From an uncultured Anaerolineae bacterium (lineage in GTDB: Bacteria; Chloroflexota; Anaerolineae; J036; Brachytrichaceae), in assembly GCA_938028725.1 (NCBI GenBank), contig CALIMH010000009.1, positions 126,529 through 190,528 on the forward strand: DNA of 64,000 nt. Reading direction: 5' to 3'. A model generated the notes under the pieces. That model had not been told where the DNA came from. It searched no databases and saw only the letters and a program-made list of their open reading frames with translations. Of the stretch, positions 44,771 through 54,555 are shown in pieces. The translations under genes and the position numbers were made by a program. Every line of letters begins with the position of its first letter. Position 1 is the stretch's first letter.

Positions 44771-47254
44771 TCAAATCTCCGACTTACGGCGCCTAGCTTT
44801 GCTGCTTTTGGTGTTTGCTTCCTCTTCGCCAGAAAGCGGTTGGGGCTGGTGGGTCAAAGCGACCTGGATGACCTCTTCCATAGTGCCAACCTGATGCAGG
44901 GACATTTCCCGCAAGACGCGGCGCGGCACTTCACTCAACTCTTTCGCGTTTTTCTTCGGCAAAACAAACTTGCGAATACCAGCACGATGCGCAGCCATGA
45001 GCTTCTCGCGTAGACCACCAATCGGCAAGATGCGACCACGCAGCGTGATCTCACCAGTCATCGCCACATCGTGACGCACAGGTATCTTCGTGAATGCAGA
45101 TATTAAGGCAATCGCCATAGCAACACCGGCGCTTGGCCCCTCTTTCGATATAGAACCCTCAGGCACATGAATGTGAACATCAGACTTCTCAATTTGTTGG
45201 CGAGTGATACCGAGCGCTTTTGCATGAGAACGCACATAGCTCATAGCTGCCTTGGCGCTCTCTTGCATCACATCACCAAGTTGGCCGGTGAGCAGCAACT
45301 CGCCACGCCCATCCATCACAGAGACTTCTATTTGCAACAAGTCACCACCAGCTTCGTCCCAGGCTACACCATTAGCGAGACCAATTTGATCTTCAGACTC
45401 TGCGCGCATCAAATTTGCAGTGGGTGGACCAAGGAAATCTTCAACCAATTTTGGGGTGATGCGGTGTGGAAATGATTTGCACGATGCAACTCGGCGCGCC
45501 ACTTTGCGGCAAATGCTAGCTATGTTTCGCTCTAGGTCGCGTACGCCTGCTTCATAGGTGTACTCTCTAATCATGTGCTGCAAAGAAGCCTCTGAGAAGG
45601 ACAGTGTGACCTGCGCCAATCCGTTCTCTTGAAGCTGACGTGGAATTAGGAACTGTTGCGCGATGTGTATCTTTTCCTCCTCGATGTAGCCAGGGAACTT
45701 GATCACCTCCAATCGATCACGCAGTGCGGGCGGGATGTCGTACAGGTAATTTGCAGTTGTGATCCACAGAACACGGCTGAGGTCGTAGGGCAAATCGAGA
45801 TAATGGTCCTCAAACTCATTGTTTTGCTCGGGATCAAGCACTTCAAGAAGAGCTGAAGATGGATCGCCGCGGAAGTCCTCACCCAGTTTATCCAGTTCAT
45901 CAAGTACGAAGAGTGGATTAACCACACCGGCGCGCCGCATCATCTGTATGATGCGGCCTGGTAACGCTCCAACGTATGTTCGGCGATGCCCCCGAATCTC
46001 GGCCTCATCTCGCACACCACCTAGCGAAACGCGCACAAATCGCCTACCCAACGCCTCGGCAATGCTGCGCGCCAATGATGTTTTGCCAACCCCTGGCGGG
46101 CCAACAAAGCACAGGATAGGGCTTCGAGAAGCAGTGCCTTTCAGGCTTAGAGCCGCAATGTATTCGAGAATGCGGTCTTTCACTTTTGTCAAGCCATAAT
46201 GGTGGGCGTTGAGCACGCGCTCAGCATGATTCACGTCCAAGTTATCTGTTGTAGCTTCGTGCCAGGGCAAGTCCAGTATCCAGTCCACGTAATCCCGCGT
46301 AATGCTGACCTCCGGAGACATGGATGGCATTTGCTCTAGGCGAGCCAGTTCGTGCTCTACACGCTCACGCACGAAGGCAGGAGGATTCTTCTGCTTCAGA
46401 CGTTCGCGCAGCGCCTTGATCTCGCTGATGTTGGCATCTAGCTCACCTAGTTCAGTCTGGATAGAGCGTAACTGTTCGCGCAAGTAAAACTCGCGCTGGC
46501 TCTTGTCTACTTCACTTTGCGCGCGGGCCTGGATGCGATCCTCCAGCTCAAGCAGGTCCAATTCCTTAGCCAGGAACGAGTTCAAACGCTGCAAGCGCAA
46601 GCCAGGATCGACGGCCTCGATCAAGCTTTGATGCGAGGCTAAATCTAAGAAGAGAGAAGAGGCGATAAAGTCGGCAAGATCGCCCGGGTCCCGTAGGTTC
46701 ATGGCGTAAACAAGCGCATCCTCAGGGAGGCGCTCATCCAGGGAAATTGCACGCTCGAAGAGTGAGAGCGCGACACGCATCATGGCCTCGATAGAGGGAG
46801 TGATAGTAGCTGGATTTTGAATCTGCTCAAGGCGCGCAACCATGAATGGCGTCGTCTGAATCCATTCGATGCGTCGCACACGGCAACGAGCCCGTAGGAT
46901 AGACGAGACGCTCCCATCAGGCAGACGCAATATGCGCCCCAACTCCACCAGCACACCAATCTCTGGGACTTGAGAAGGAAATGGATGTGCACCCTCAGCC
47001 CCGACCAGGAAGTAGCCGGCGAAGCCAGCATCTCTGGCCACTTCCAACGCCTGCAACGAGCGTTCATCTTGCAGTGTGATAGCTGTCACAGCGTGGGGAT
47101 ACATTACAGGACCTCGCGTGACGATGATCGGCGCGTCCAGTGCTTCAGGGATTGGACGTGGCGGTGGCAACGCATCATCAAAATAGATGCGGCTCGCTTG
47201 ACTGCGCCCTGACCAGCCTACTGACGAAGCGGTGTGAAAGGACAACGTCGGCAT
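44771..47254 (-). CDS. lon: Lon protease
   Basis: This is an ATP-dependent cytosolic serine protease for quality control. The N-terminal LON domain spans residues about 40-240 (APIIVTRGPVMYPHAVTAI). The AAA+ module has Walker A FVGPPGVGKTSLARS, Walker B PLFVLDELDKLGEDF and the sensor region. The protease domain carries Ser in EGSISKEGPSAGVAMA and Lys in GGLREKLMAAHRAG. Length 827 is normal for LonA. The C-terminus has an extra Arg/Lys-rich tail (SKARRRKSEI). Its start is 16 bases from the folC stop, so the two are probably co-transcribed. Confidence 0.96.
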   Translation of the reverse strand: MPTLSFHTASSVGWSGRSQASRIYFDDALPPPRPIPEALDAPIIVTRGPVMYPHAVTAITLQDERSLQALEVARDAGFAGYFLVGAEGAHPFPSQVPEIGVLVELGRILRLPDGSVSSILRARCRVRRIEWIQTTPFMVARLEQIQNPATITPSIEAMMRVALSLFERAISLDERLPEDALVYAMNLRDPGDLADFIASSLFLDLASHQSLIEAVDPGLRLQRLNSFLAKELDLLELEDRIQARAQSEVDKSQREFYLREQLRSIQTELGELDANISEIKALRERLKQKNPPAFVRERVEHELARLEQMPSMSPEVSITRDYVDWILDLPWHEATTDNLDVNHAERVLNAHHYGLTKVKDRILEYIAALSLKGTASRSPILCFVGPPGVGKTSLARSIAEALGRRFVRVSLGGVRDEAEIRGHRRTYVGALPGRIIQMMRRAGVVNPLFVLDELDKLGEDFRGDPSSALLEVLDPEQNNEFEDHYLDLPYDLSRVLWITTANYLYDIPPALRDRLEVIKFPGYIEEEKIHIAQQFLIPRQLQENGLAQVTLSFSEASLQHMIREYTYEAGVRDLERNIASICRKVARRVASCKSFPHRITPKLVEDFLGPPTANLMRAESEDQIGLANGVAWDEAGGDLLQIEVSVMDGRGELLLTGQLGDVMQESAKAAMSYVRSHAKALGITRQQIEKSDVHIHVPEGSISKEGPSAGVAMAIALISAFTKIPVRHDVAMTGEITLRGRILPIGGLREKLMAAHRAGIRKFVLPKKNAKELSEVPRRVLREMSLHQVGTMEEVIQVALTHQPQPLSGEEEANTKSSKARRRKSEI

Positions 47255-47270
47255 AACAACACTTGTAGCC

Positions 47271-48668
47271 TCACAACTCGTCCGTTAGTGGCAGCGGCGC
47301 GCCGGTGTGCTTCGCCCAATGCAACCGTGCTTCCCCAACGAACGCCACGCTGCCAAACACGCACACCGGCGAGCTGGAATTCAGCGCAAGACGCATAGCT
47401 TCCTCCAAGTCTGGAACTGACTCGGCAGGCACCCCACGCGACTGCGCTAGCTGCAACAATTCGTGAGCTGGGATGGCACGCGGGTTGTTGGCAAGCTGCG
47501 ACATGATCCAACGTCCTGCGCGCGGTGATAACTCAGCGAGCATGCCAGCAGCGTCCTTATCGCGCAGTGTGCCAAACACAAACGTCCAGCGACGGCTACC
47601 GAACACTTCTACCAAGGTGGCGACTAGTTTTCTCGCACTATCTAGGTTGTGCGCGCCATCTAAAACCACAGGTGGCTCTGGGCGCAGTATCTCAAATCGC
47701 CCTGGCCATCGCACGGCCCATAGGCCATCGCGCACCAATCGTGATGTAAACTGCTGGCCATACATCTCGTATATGTCCTTACGCAGGATATCCAGCGCGG
47801 CAATGGCTGTCGTGGCATTCTCAACCTGATGTCGCCCAAGGCAAGGAATTTCATACCATCCTTCAAGGTCGTTCAAGAAGGGGTGTGCTTCTGTCCGCAC
47901 CTGAGCCACCTTTTTGACCTCAAACGATTGCTTTATGAGTGAGACAGAGCCAGGAAACCATCGCCAGTGGCGTCCAATCACTGTGAGTGGCGCCTGCTGG
48001 TCACGCGCTACTTGCTCGATGGCCGCCATTGCCTCAGGCAACTGAGCTTGTGAGACGACTGGCACACCAGGTTTGATGATGCCGGCTTTCTCCAGCGCTA
48101 TGTCGTGCAGCGTACTTCCTAAAATGTGCTGATGGTCGAAACTGATGGAAGTGATCACTGACACTTTTGGAAGAACGACGTTTGTAGCATCCAATCGCCC
48201 ACCCAGCCCAACTTCCACCACTGCCCAGTCCACTTCTCGGCGCGCAAAGTGCAGGAAAGCCATGGCAGTTGTGGCCTCAAACGTAGTGATGTCAGGCAAA
48301 CGCTGCGCGACTGAGCGGACTTCAGCAGCAAGCTCGCAGACCTCTTCCTCGCTAATCGGCTCACGGTTGATCTGGATTCGCTCTCGGAAGCTGCTCAGGT
48401 GTGGTGAAGTGTAAAGCCCTACCTTCGGAGCAATCCGCTGGAGACAGGATGCAAGCATGGCGCATGTCGAGCCCTTGCCCTTCGTACCGGCCACATGGAT
48501 GATGTGATATTGCTTGTGAGGGTTACCGAGGGCATCGAGCAGATAGTGCATGCGGTCAATCTTTATTGTTTCGTAGGCTCGTATGCTAAGCGGCACGCGC
48601 TCGTAGTTGGTAAGGGAATACAGGTAGGCTAATGTCTCGCGGTATTGCATCTGTGGAAGTGCAATCAT
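47271..48668 (-). CDS. folC: Folylpolyglutamate synthase/dihydrofolate synthase
   Basis: This Mur-ligase-type enzyme adds glutamate to folates and may also make dihydrofolate. It has the P-loop HVAGTKGKGSTCAML, GLGGRLDATNVV, SFDHQHILGSTL, and C-terminal VVLDGAHNLDSARKL. The 465 residues are a little longer than most FolC proteins (~430), with no obvious extra domain. It starts at an ATG near 48668, about 175 bases from the divergent GT2 gene. Confidence 0.93.
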   Translation of the reverse strand: MIALPQMQYRETLAYLYSLTNYERVPLSIRAYETIKIDRMHYLLDALGNPHKQYHIIHVAGTKGKGSTCAMLASCLQRIAPKVGLYTSPHLSSFRERIQINREPISEEEVCELAAEVRSVAQRLPDITTFEATTAMAFLHFARREVDWAVVEVGLGGRLDATNVVLPKVSVITSISFDHQHILGSTLHDIALEKAGIIKPGVPVVSQAQLPEAMAAIEQVARDQQAPLTVIGRHWRWFPGSVSLIKQSFEVKKVAQVRTEAHPFLNDLEGWYEIPCLGRHQVENATTAIAALDILRKDIYEMYGQQFTSRLVRDGLWAVRWPGRFEILRPEPPVVLDGAHNLDSARKLVATLVEVFGSRRWTFVFGTLRDKDAAGMLAELSPRAGRWIMSQLANNPRAIPAHELLQLAQSRGVPAESVPDLEEAMRLALNSSSPVCVFGSVAFVGEARLHWAKHTGAPLPLTDEL

Positions 48669-48844
48669 ATATCATAGCCGTCGTGGCTTTGACATGTGCG
48701 CTAGCCAAAATCTTGGTGAATCTGGTCACTGGCTTATGCGACATTTCGTTTGTAGGTTTTCATTACTTGTGTATGAGAACACAACATACATATGCCTATA
48801 CGAAATAAATGCCGAAACATTGTCCACATGGTTGATCGAAGCCG

Positions 48845-49852
48845 ATGACGACAGTCTCTTTGATTTTTACCGTCCTTAATGAAGCACAAACCATCCCAGC
48901 GCTGTTAGATTCCATCGCCGCTCAAACGCGAAAACCTGATGAGGTGATTGTTTGTGACGGCGGTAGTCGAGATGCTACTGTTCAACTCCTGCGCGCTGAA
49001 CGGCGCTTCCCTTTGCTGGTGATCGAAGCGCCTGGTGCCAACATTGCGCGCGGCCGCAACCTTGCAATCAAGGCTGCCCGACACCCTGTCGTCGCTTGCA
49101 CCGATGCAGGCGTACGCTTGCATCCACGCTGGCTAGAGCACATCACTGCCCCGTTTGAGCGGCCTCGCCCGCCTCATGCTGTGGCAGGATTCTTTGTCTC
49201 AGATCCGCGCACACCCTTTGAGGTGGCTATGGGCGCCTCTGTGCTTCCCATGGCAGATGAGATACACGTTGCGCGGTTTATGCCTTCTTCACGTTCGGTG
49301 GCCTTTCAACGAGAGGCATGGCAAGCGGTCGGAGGTTATCCTGAGTGGCTAGATTATTGTGAAGATGTTGTCTTTGATATAGCACTGCGCGCACGTTTTG
49401 GCGAATTTGTGTTTGCCCCAGAGGCAATTGTCTACTTTCGTCCGCGCAGCTCTTTAGGCGCCTTCTTCAGACAGTACTATCTTTACGCGCGCGGTGATGG
49501 CAAAGCCAATTTGTTTTTCTGGCGACACGTGGTGCGCTATTCCACATATCTTCTCTTACTGCCGGCTCTTCTCAGTGGTGTTGCATCAGGGAATCCAGCG
49601 TTGCAATTACTCAGCCTTGTGCTGCTTGTCATGGGCAGCGCTGCTTACACTCACTCACCTTACCGCCGATTGCAACGCCAGTGGCATGACCTGCGATACT
49701 CTGAAAGGATTCAAGCTGCACTGCTTGTGCCTTTGATACGACTGGTGGGTGATATCGCAAAGATGGCCGGCTATCCAGTCGGTGTAGCTTGGCGACTGCA
49801 GCACAACCTCGCAAAATCAGGGCAGTGTATAGATGCTAGGACCGAGCAGTGA
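48845..49852 (+). CDS. GT2-family glycosyltransferase
   Basis: This cytosolic/membrane-facing glycosyltransferase of family 2 has the start SLIFTVLNEAQTIPALLDSI, the VCDGGSRDATVQL nucleotide-binding region and ACTDAGVRLHPRWLE as the DxD-like metal site. One or more hydrophobic helices lie near the C-terminus (YLLLLPALLSGV, LLSLVLLVMGS), which suggests membrane association. The acceptor and sugar are unknown. The gene is divergent from folC and overlaps the end of the convergent PNPOx-like gene by 17 bases. Confidence 0.88.
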   Translation: MTTVSLIFTVLNEAQTIPALLDSIAAQTRKPDEVIVCDGGSRDATVQLLRAERRFPLLVIEAPGANIARGRNLAIKAARHPVVACTDAGVRLHPRWLEHITAPFERPRPPHAVAGFFVSDPRTPFEVAMGASVLPMADEIHVARFMPSSRSVAFQREAWQAVGGYPEWLDYCEDVVFDIALRARFGEFVFAPEAIVYFRPRSSLGAFFRQYYLYARGDGKANLFFWRHVVRYSTYLLLLPALLSGVASGNPALQLLSLVLLVMGSAAYTHSPYRRLQRQWHDLRYSERIQAALLVPLIRLVGDIAKMAGYPVGVAWRLQHNLAKSGQCIDARTEQ

Positions 49853-50321
49853 GCATCTCAATCGAGAAAGCAAATGCCTGCCCAAAGCCGCCAATGAAGC
49901 GCCCTTCAGTAAAAGTGATGCGAAAGAGGTCAAAATCTGGCAAGCTGAAGAGAACCGCACTGCTTGGCATCCGCTCAAGGACATAAGAGCGAGACTGAGC
50001 ATATTCTGGATCCCCTTTGTCTAGCTTGAAAGCATGCCCCTGCAATGTGACGCGCGGTAGCGAAAGCACCTCTGCGCGGCCATCGTCTGGTGCAGCAATA
50101 AGCACACTACAGTGCGGATTGGCTAACAACACGCGCTTGTGCGGCGACAGGTTGCTAAGCTGAATGAAGATAGCAGAGCAATCAGCAGTGGGCACGTAAG
50201 CGACCATTGCAGTAAGAGGCTCGCCGCGCTCACATACGGCAAGCGTCGCCTGCCTGTAGCGACGGATAAGTTCACGGACGACCCCTAGGTCCTTTGTCAC
50301 AGCGCTGACGTTATAGCACAA
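49836..50321 (-). CDS. Pyridoxamine-phosphate-oxidase-like split-barrel protein (HugZ-like)
   Basis: This small split-barrel protein of the FMN-binding PNPOx-like family is often annotated HugZ-like when it is linked to heme use. It shows RYRQATLAVCERGEP, ADCSAIFIQLSNLSPHKRVLL and a C-terminal RITFTEGRFIGGFGQAFAF, the last matching the HugZ end. The 161 residues correspond to the split barrel only. The frame opens at a TTG (50321); a GTG at 50300 (VTKDLG) is a better start. Heme use is not shown by any neighbour. The 3' ends of this gene and the GT2 gene overlap by 17 bases. Confidence 0.75.
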   Translation of the reverse strand: MCYNVSAVTKDLGVVRELIRRYRQATLAVCERGEPLTAMVAYVPTADCSAIFIQLSNLSPHKRVLLANPHCSVLIAAPDDGRAEVLSLPRVTLQGHAFKLDKGDPEYAQSRSYVLERMPSSAVLFSLPDFDLFRITFTEGRFIGGFGQAFAFSIEMLTARS

Positions 50322-50334
50322 GGCGTATGGCTCT

Positions 50335-50365
50335 AAGGCCAGGCCTTAAGGATGGTCCTGGCCTT
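50335..50365. terminator. 9-bp perfect hairpin between the PNPOx-like and aminotransferase genes
   Basis: AAGGCCAGG (50335-50343) pairs with CCTGGCCTT (50357-50365) around a 13-base loop, about 30 bases past the aminotransferase stop. No T-run follows on either strand, so a terminator or 3' stability hairpin is possible but unproven. Confidence 0.4.
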
Positions 50366-50395
50366 TGCTGCTCGGCTACTCACGGCTTATTCGTA

Positions 50396-51733
50396 TCACG
50401 CTTCAACAAACTCATCAGCTATTTCCAGCGCGCGATCTATGATGTCTAAACCTTCTTTCAGCTCTTCCTTGCTGATACACAGAGGCGGATTCACGAAGAA
50501 ATTATTCCAGCGCACAAAGGTGAACAAGCCGTTGTCGAGGAAGAACTTCTTGATCATATTCATGACACGCATTTCCTCGCCTTTTGCATTGAACGGTGCC
50601 ATCGGCTCGCGCGTCTCTGGGTTCTTCACCAGCTCGAAGATGCTGAATAGACCGATGTGACGGACCTCACCCACTGAAGGATGCTTGGCTTTCAGCTTGT
50701 CTTCTTCCTCGGCTAGGAATTTGCCCATTTCTCGCGCCCGCTCGATCAAATTATCCTCTTTGTAAACCTGGATGCAGGCAATGGCTGCAGCACAGCTCAG
50801 CGCGTGGCCGCCATACGTGAGGCCGGACCACAGCACGTGATCGTCAAAGAAGCGTGCGATCTCCTCCGAGACAATGCAATTACCGAGAGGCGCGTAGCTG
50901 CTGGTTAAGCCCTTAGCCATGGTCATGATGTCCGGCGCAATGTCATAGTGGTTGCAGGCAAACCACTCGCCGGTGCGTCCAAAGCCACACATGACCTCGT
51001 CGAGTATGAGCAGAATGCCATACTTGTCGCAGATTTGGCGCAGGCCCTGATAGTATTCTTTTGGAGGGATAATGATGCCGTTGGTGCCGGTGATTGTCTC
51101 CATGATAATTGCAGCAATGGTGTGTGGCCCTTCAAATTGAATGGTGTCCTCAATGTGGTTGAGGCAGTTTAGGTTGCACGCATCCTCGTGTTGGCACCAG
51201 CGGCAGCGATAGTGATATGGGTCATGCACGCGCACTACGCCAGATATGGCAGGCTCAGCAGCCCACCGGCGAGGATCACCGGTGAGGGTTGCTGAACCCA
51301 ATGTAGCCCCGTGATACGAGCGATAACGGGCAATGATCTTGTGGCGACCGGTATACATGCGGGCAATCTTGATTGCGTTCTCATTCGCCTCGCTGCCGCC
51401 TAGCGTGAAGAACGATTTCTTCAGTGTGCCTGGCGTAATCTCGGCGAGCATCTCACCCAGCCGACCTCGCACCTCAGTTGCTGCGTACGGGTTCGCGTAG
51501 GTGAGCTTTTGCGCCTGGTCATACATCGCCTTGATCACGCGCTCGTCACCATGCCCGATGTTGACACTCATCAACTGTGAGTTGAAATCGAGGTAGCGTT
51601 TGCCGTCTGTTGTCCAGAAATAAACACCCTTGGCGCGCTCGATCGGCATGGGCACGTAACCGCCCTGGGCGTTCCACTCAAAGAGTGTGTATTCTTTGTT
51701 TAGCCGGATAACCTCTTCAGCGGATAGAGTCAT
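50396..51733 (-). CDS. Class III PLP-dependent aminotransferase
   Basis: This omega-type aminotransferase probably acts on an amino acid or amine with pyruvate or 2-oxoglutarate. It has FFTLGGSEANENAIKIAR, ARYRSYHGATLGSATLTGD, LILDEVMCGFGRTGEW and the PLP Lys in MTMAKGLTSSYAPLG. Near residue 165 a four-Cys run, YRCRWCQHEDACNLNC (C-x2-C-x5-C-x3-C), could bind a metal. Taurine-pyruvate and beta-alanine-pyruvate type enzymes are the closest matches. I chose the ATG at 51733 because TAGGAG lies a few bases before it; the frame opens at 51766. It probably shares a transcript with the YdjM-like gene. Confidence 0.88.
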   Translation of the reverse strand: MTLSAEEVIRLNKEYTLFEWNAQGGYVPMPIERAKGVYFWTTDGKRYLDFNSQLMSVNIGHGDERVIKAMYDQAQKLTYANPYAATEVRGRLGEMLAEITPGTLKKSFFTLGGSEANENAIKIARMYTGRHKIIARYRSYHGATLGSATLTGDPRRWAAEPAISGVVRVHDPYHYRCRWCQHEDACNLNCLNHIEDTIQFEGPHTIAAIIMETITGTNGIIIPPKEYYQGLRQICDKYGILLILDEVMCGFGRTGEWFACNHYDIAPDIMTMAKGLTSSYAPLGNCIVSEEIARFFDDHVLWSGLTYGGHALSCAAAIACIQVYKEDNLIERAREMGKFLAEEEDKLKAKHPSVGEVRHIGLFSIFELVKNPETREPMAPFNAKGEEMRVMNMIKKFFLDNGLFTFVRWNNFFVNPPLCISKEELKEGLDIIDRALEIADEFVEA

Positions 51734-51762
51734 GCTAGCACTCCTACGACTACCGATTGTAT

Positions 51763-52725
51763 TCAAAGCTGGGGAGGTTCAGCATCACCCACTGCGTCAC
51801 GCTGACGACTGATCTCGAGTGCTACCGCGTTGCGCCACTTGCGGCGGGCGTAGATGGCCAGCAGTATGAGTGAAGGCGCAGCCACTACAATGGCAAGATA
51901 TGGCCCGACGTCAATGATTGGTGTTGACGCAGCACGATCGAGGTTGAGCAGCATCAAGGTTAGTGACACCCACACTGTCACAAAGTTCGGTATTGGGTCA
52001 ACTGCATGCATGAGGCGAAGGCCTTGAGTGCGTTGTCGCGTGAAAGGCCAAAACAGATTTGACCCAAGATAGCCAAGTTGATCCTCCATAATGTGTAGTG
52101 CGAACCCAAGCCCAGCTACCACACCCGCAAGATCACCCCATACTGCTGCTGCACAAAGGCCGACTACGAGCGCGAGCACAAAAGAGTGTGACCAAGTGCG
52201 ATGCCAAGGCAGAAATTCCAGCGCAACACGCCCCTCTGAGTCAGGAACGAGCTTCAGAGATGGCCCGCCCAGTTCGATAATATCCAGTTCGCCGTCGTAG
52301 CCATATGCCAATGGGCCACAGTTAGCTGAAGCCTCGGCGTCACCCAGCTTAACTACCACTTCGCTACGTTGCTGATTGATAGCGACCCGATAGGTAATCC
52401 ATTCAGCAATGCTACGACGTGTAGGATGCAGTTGGATGACACGTGGGTGGTGCTCATCGCGCGCGCGACAAATCTCGATGGCAATCGCATTGGCTAATGC
52501 TTTGGGATCAGGACGATCGGGATCGGGGGCAATATCTGCGTCATGATGCTCTAGAAAGCGTGCAAAGCGGAAATCGAGGAAATCTGGCAGCATCGCTGCT
52601 GCACCACCCAGTGCGATGAGCACCCCGCCGTTTATCGCTTGTTCAACAACACCAGGGATAAAGGTGGCCGCGCACAAACCTGAAGCAAAGTGAGCAATAC
52701 CTTTCATGCTAGTGTGGGTTTTCAC
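51763..52725 (-). CDS. YdjM-like membrane protein (predicted metal-dependent hydrolase family)
   Basis: This 320-residue membrane protein resembles the YdjM/YfhO-unrelated hydrolase family of predicted inner-membrane metal hydrolases. The N-terminus reads GIAHFASGLCAATFIPG with a nearby LPDFLDFRFARF. The signature WHRTWSHSFVLALVVG (His and Ser, as in HRxxTHS) and ALHIMEDQLGYLGSN follow, with four or five hydrophobic segments in the second half. About 120 polar residues between the first helix and the HR..HS motif are longer than usual. The start is a GTG at 52725 or the ATG at 52707. Activity has not been defined for this family as far as I know. Confidence 0.7.
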   Translation of the reverse strand: MKTHTSMKGIAHFASGLCAATFIPGVVEQAINGGVLIALGGAAAMLPDFLDFRFARFLEHHDADIAPDPDRPDPKALANAIAIEICRARDEHHPRVIQLHPTRRSIAEWITYRVAINQQRSEVVVKLGDAEASANCGPLAYGYDGELDIIELGGPSLKLVPDSEGRVALEFLPWHRTWSHSFVLALVVGLCAAAVWGDLAGVVAGLGFALHIMEDQLGYLGSNLFWPFTRQRTQGLRLMHAVDPIPNFVTVWVSLTLMLLNLDRAASTPIIDVGPYLAIVVAAPSLILLAIYARRKWRNAVALEISRQRDAVGDAEPPQL

Positions 52726-52825
52726 GCTTCTTGGAGAAGCGATTGTGCTTTGAAGGCAGTGAAAGGCTCTCTCACACTCAGCGAAGAATGCACAAGCGTA
52801 ACTGGCAAAACCTATTGTTGTGACA

Positions 52826-52897
52826 TGACCCCTACGGGACTCGAACCCGTGTTTGAGCCTTGAGAGGGCTCTGTCCTAACCGCTAGACGAAGGGGCC
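52826..52897 (-). tRNA. tRNA-Glu (anticodon CTC)
   Basis: The 72-base cloverleaf has acceptor GGCCCCT paired with AGGGGTC (one G-U), a D-arm with TCTAGCGGTTAGGA, anticodon stem GAGCC/GGCTC with loop CTCTCAA (anticodon CTC), and T-arm ACGGGTTCGAGTCCCGT. CCA is not encoded. It lies between the YdjM-like gene and the flippase, near the left end of the glycan region. Confidence 0.96.
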
Positions 52898-53019
52898 ACT
52901 AACGTGTCGAGATTGTATCACAAGACAACAGCGAGTTGTTAGTCGCTCGGGTCATAGGATAATGCGACACAGATAACCGTAACGGTCTGGATAGCCAACA
53001 GGATTGCCCGACACGCAGC

Positions 53020-54543
53020 ATGAGAGAGCAACAAGCAGAGAGCCATCCCAACCAAAGTGCTTCCCTAGTAGGTGAAGGCATGCCGTTGGCCTATCGCGCC
53101 GTGCGCAACGGCGTGTGGGTGGCGCTCGGCTCATACTGGGTCATCGGGTTCGGCTTTGTTGCGAACATTGCGCTGATCCGCCTGCTCACGCCGGCCATCT
53201 ATGGCGAGTTCGCGCTGGCGACGTTTTTTGCCACGCTCTTCGACTTGTATGGCAAGGTGGCACTCAACTTTGCCTTCGCTCAACAGCGCAAGGTGAATGG
53301 CGAAACTTTAGGCACGCTGTTCGCGGTCAGTGTGCTTTTAGGGTCAAGCACACTGCTGCTGTCTCTATTAGCTGCGCCAGTTTTGCAACTGGCAGGGTAT
53401 TCACCGCACATCGTGTTCACGACCATCGCGCTGTGTACGCTCATTTTCGTCAGTAGTTGGGTATCCGTTTTTGGAATCGAGCTAGAGACCAGCCTGCACT
53501 CTAAGCCAATTAGCATCGCTATGGTAGTTGCTACTCCTCTCTCTTACATCCCTGCTTTTTGGCTTGCTTATCACGGACTGGGTCAATACAGCTTGCTCAG
53601 CCAGACAGCCACTTACAGCCTATTCATAGGGATCGTCACTATGCTATACACAATTTGCAAAAGACGACACGTGCTTTCTCTGAATTGGAGATTCAATCGC
53701 CGCCTGGCAACGCAATACCTACGTTTTGGGATTACAAGTGGCGCAGGCAATTTCCTTACTAGCCTACTGATGAATGCTGATAACTTCCTGCTCGGCACCA
53801 TCGCTGGTGCAACTGCCCTTGGCTACTACGACCGTGCCTATCGGTTGGCACAATGGCCAGCTTTGTTGCTGAACACTATCTATGGGCGTGCAGCAGTGTT
53901 TACCTACGCACAACTGCGTGAAGCTCCTCAGAAACTGCAGCGCTCATTCGAGATGTTACTATGGGTCTCATCTCACGTCACTGCTCCAATTGCACTGGCG
54001 CTGTTTCTCAGCGCACAAGACCTCGTTCATCTACTTTTCGGACCACAGTGGGGGCCGTCGGTGATGCCGTTGCGAATTTTGCTGATTGCAGCTCTTCTCC
54101 GCCCGCTGTGGGAGAATGCATGTGCTATCTTCCTCGGCTTAGGCTTACCGAAGCAAGTGATACGACTCTCTGTCCTCCAATTAGTAATACTGCTCATCGC
54201 CGGCACCGCACTCTCGACGGCATTTTCGGCAATCGGCACTGCTGTCGCGGTTGTGCTCATGTTTGCTAGCGGCCTAGTTGTGGCCAAGCGCTTGTTGCAA
54301 AACCACCTGCTGACACAGCACTTGAATCAAGTCTTCTTTGGACCTGTAGTTGCTATAGCGCTTACTGCGGCAAGTTATCCACTTCTTGTGCGCCTCATTG
54401 GCAACGCATTGCCTTTGTGGCTTGCTGTTGCTTGGAAAGTGATTTGGGCAGTAGTTGGATTCAGTTTCTTCGCGCTGATTATTCAGCCACGGCAATTCAC
54501 TGGACGCGTGGTGTATGTCTGGAGGCTATTACGAGCTCGTTGA
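53020..54543 (+). CDS. Wzx-type polysaccharide flippase (MOP/MATE superfamily)
   Basis: This 507-residue inner-membrane protein is expected to flip a lipid-linked oligosaccharide unit across the membrane. It has about 12-14 hydrophobic segments. RAVRNGVWVALGSYWVIGFG and IALIRLLTPAIYGEFALAT match the typical first two helices of O-antigen/capsule flippases, and DNFLLGTIAGATALGYYDRA is the conserved middle motif. The frame starts at an ATG at 53020; a second ATG at 53080 after GGTGAAGG is possible. It is the only plus-strand gene in the glycan region and is tail-to-tail with a GT4 gene, 12 bases apart. Confidence 0.9.
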   Translation: MREQQAESHPNQSASLVGEGMPLAYRAVRNGVWVALGSYWVIGFGFVANIALIRLLTPAIYGEFALATFFATLFDLYGKVALNFAFAQQRKVNGETLGTLFAVSVLLGSSTLLLSLLAAPVLQLAGYSPHIVFTTIALCTLIFVSSWVSVFGIELETSLHSKPISIAMVVATPLSYIPAFWLAYHGLGQYSLLSQTATYSLFIGIVTMLYTICKRRHVLSLNWRFNRRLATQYLRFGITSGAGNFLTSLLMNADNFLLGTIAGATALGYYDRAYRLAQWPALLLNTIYGRAAVFTYAQLREAPQKLQRSFEMLLWVSSHVTAPIALALFLSAQDLVHLLFGPQWGPSVMPLRILLIAALLRPLWENACAIFLGLGLPKQVIRLSVLQLVILLIAGTALSTAFSAIGTAVAVVLMFASGLVVAKRLLQNHLLTQHLNQVFFGPVVAIALTAASYPLLVRLIGNALPLWLAVAWKVIWAVVGFSFFALIIQPRQFTGRVVYVWRLLRAR

Positions 54544-54555
54544 TTGGCCAAGAAC

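Noticed and set aside
48669-48844. Short plus-strand ORF (from 48694) before the GT2 gene
   Set aside because: It is out of frame with the GT2 start and has no ribosome site; treated as intergenic.
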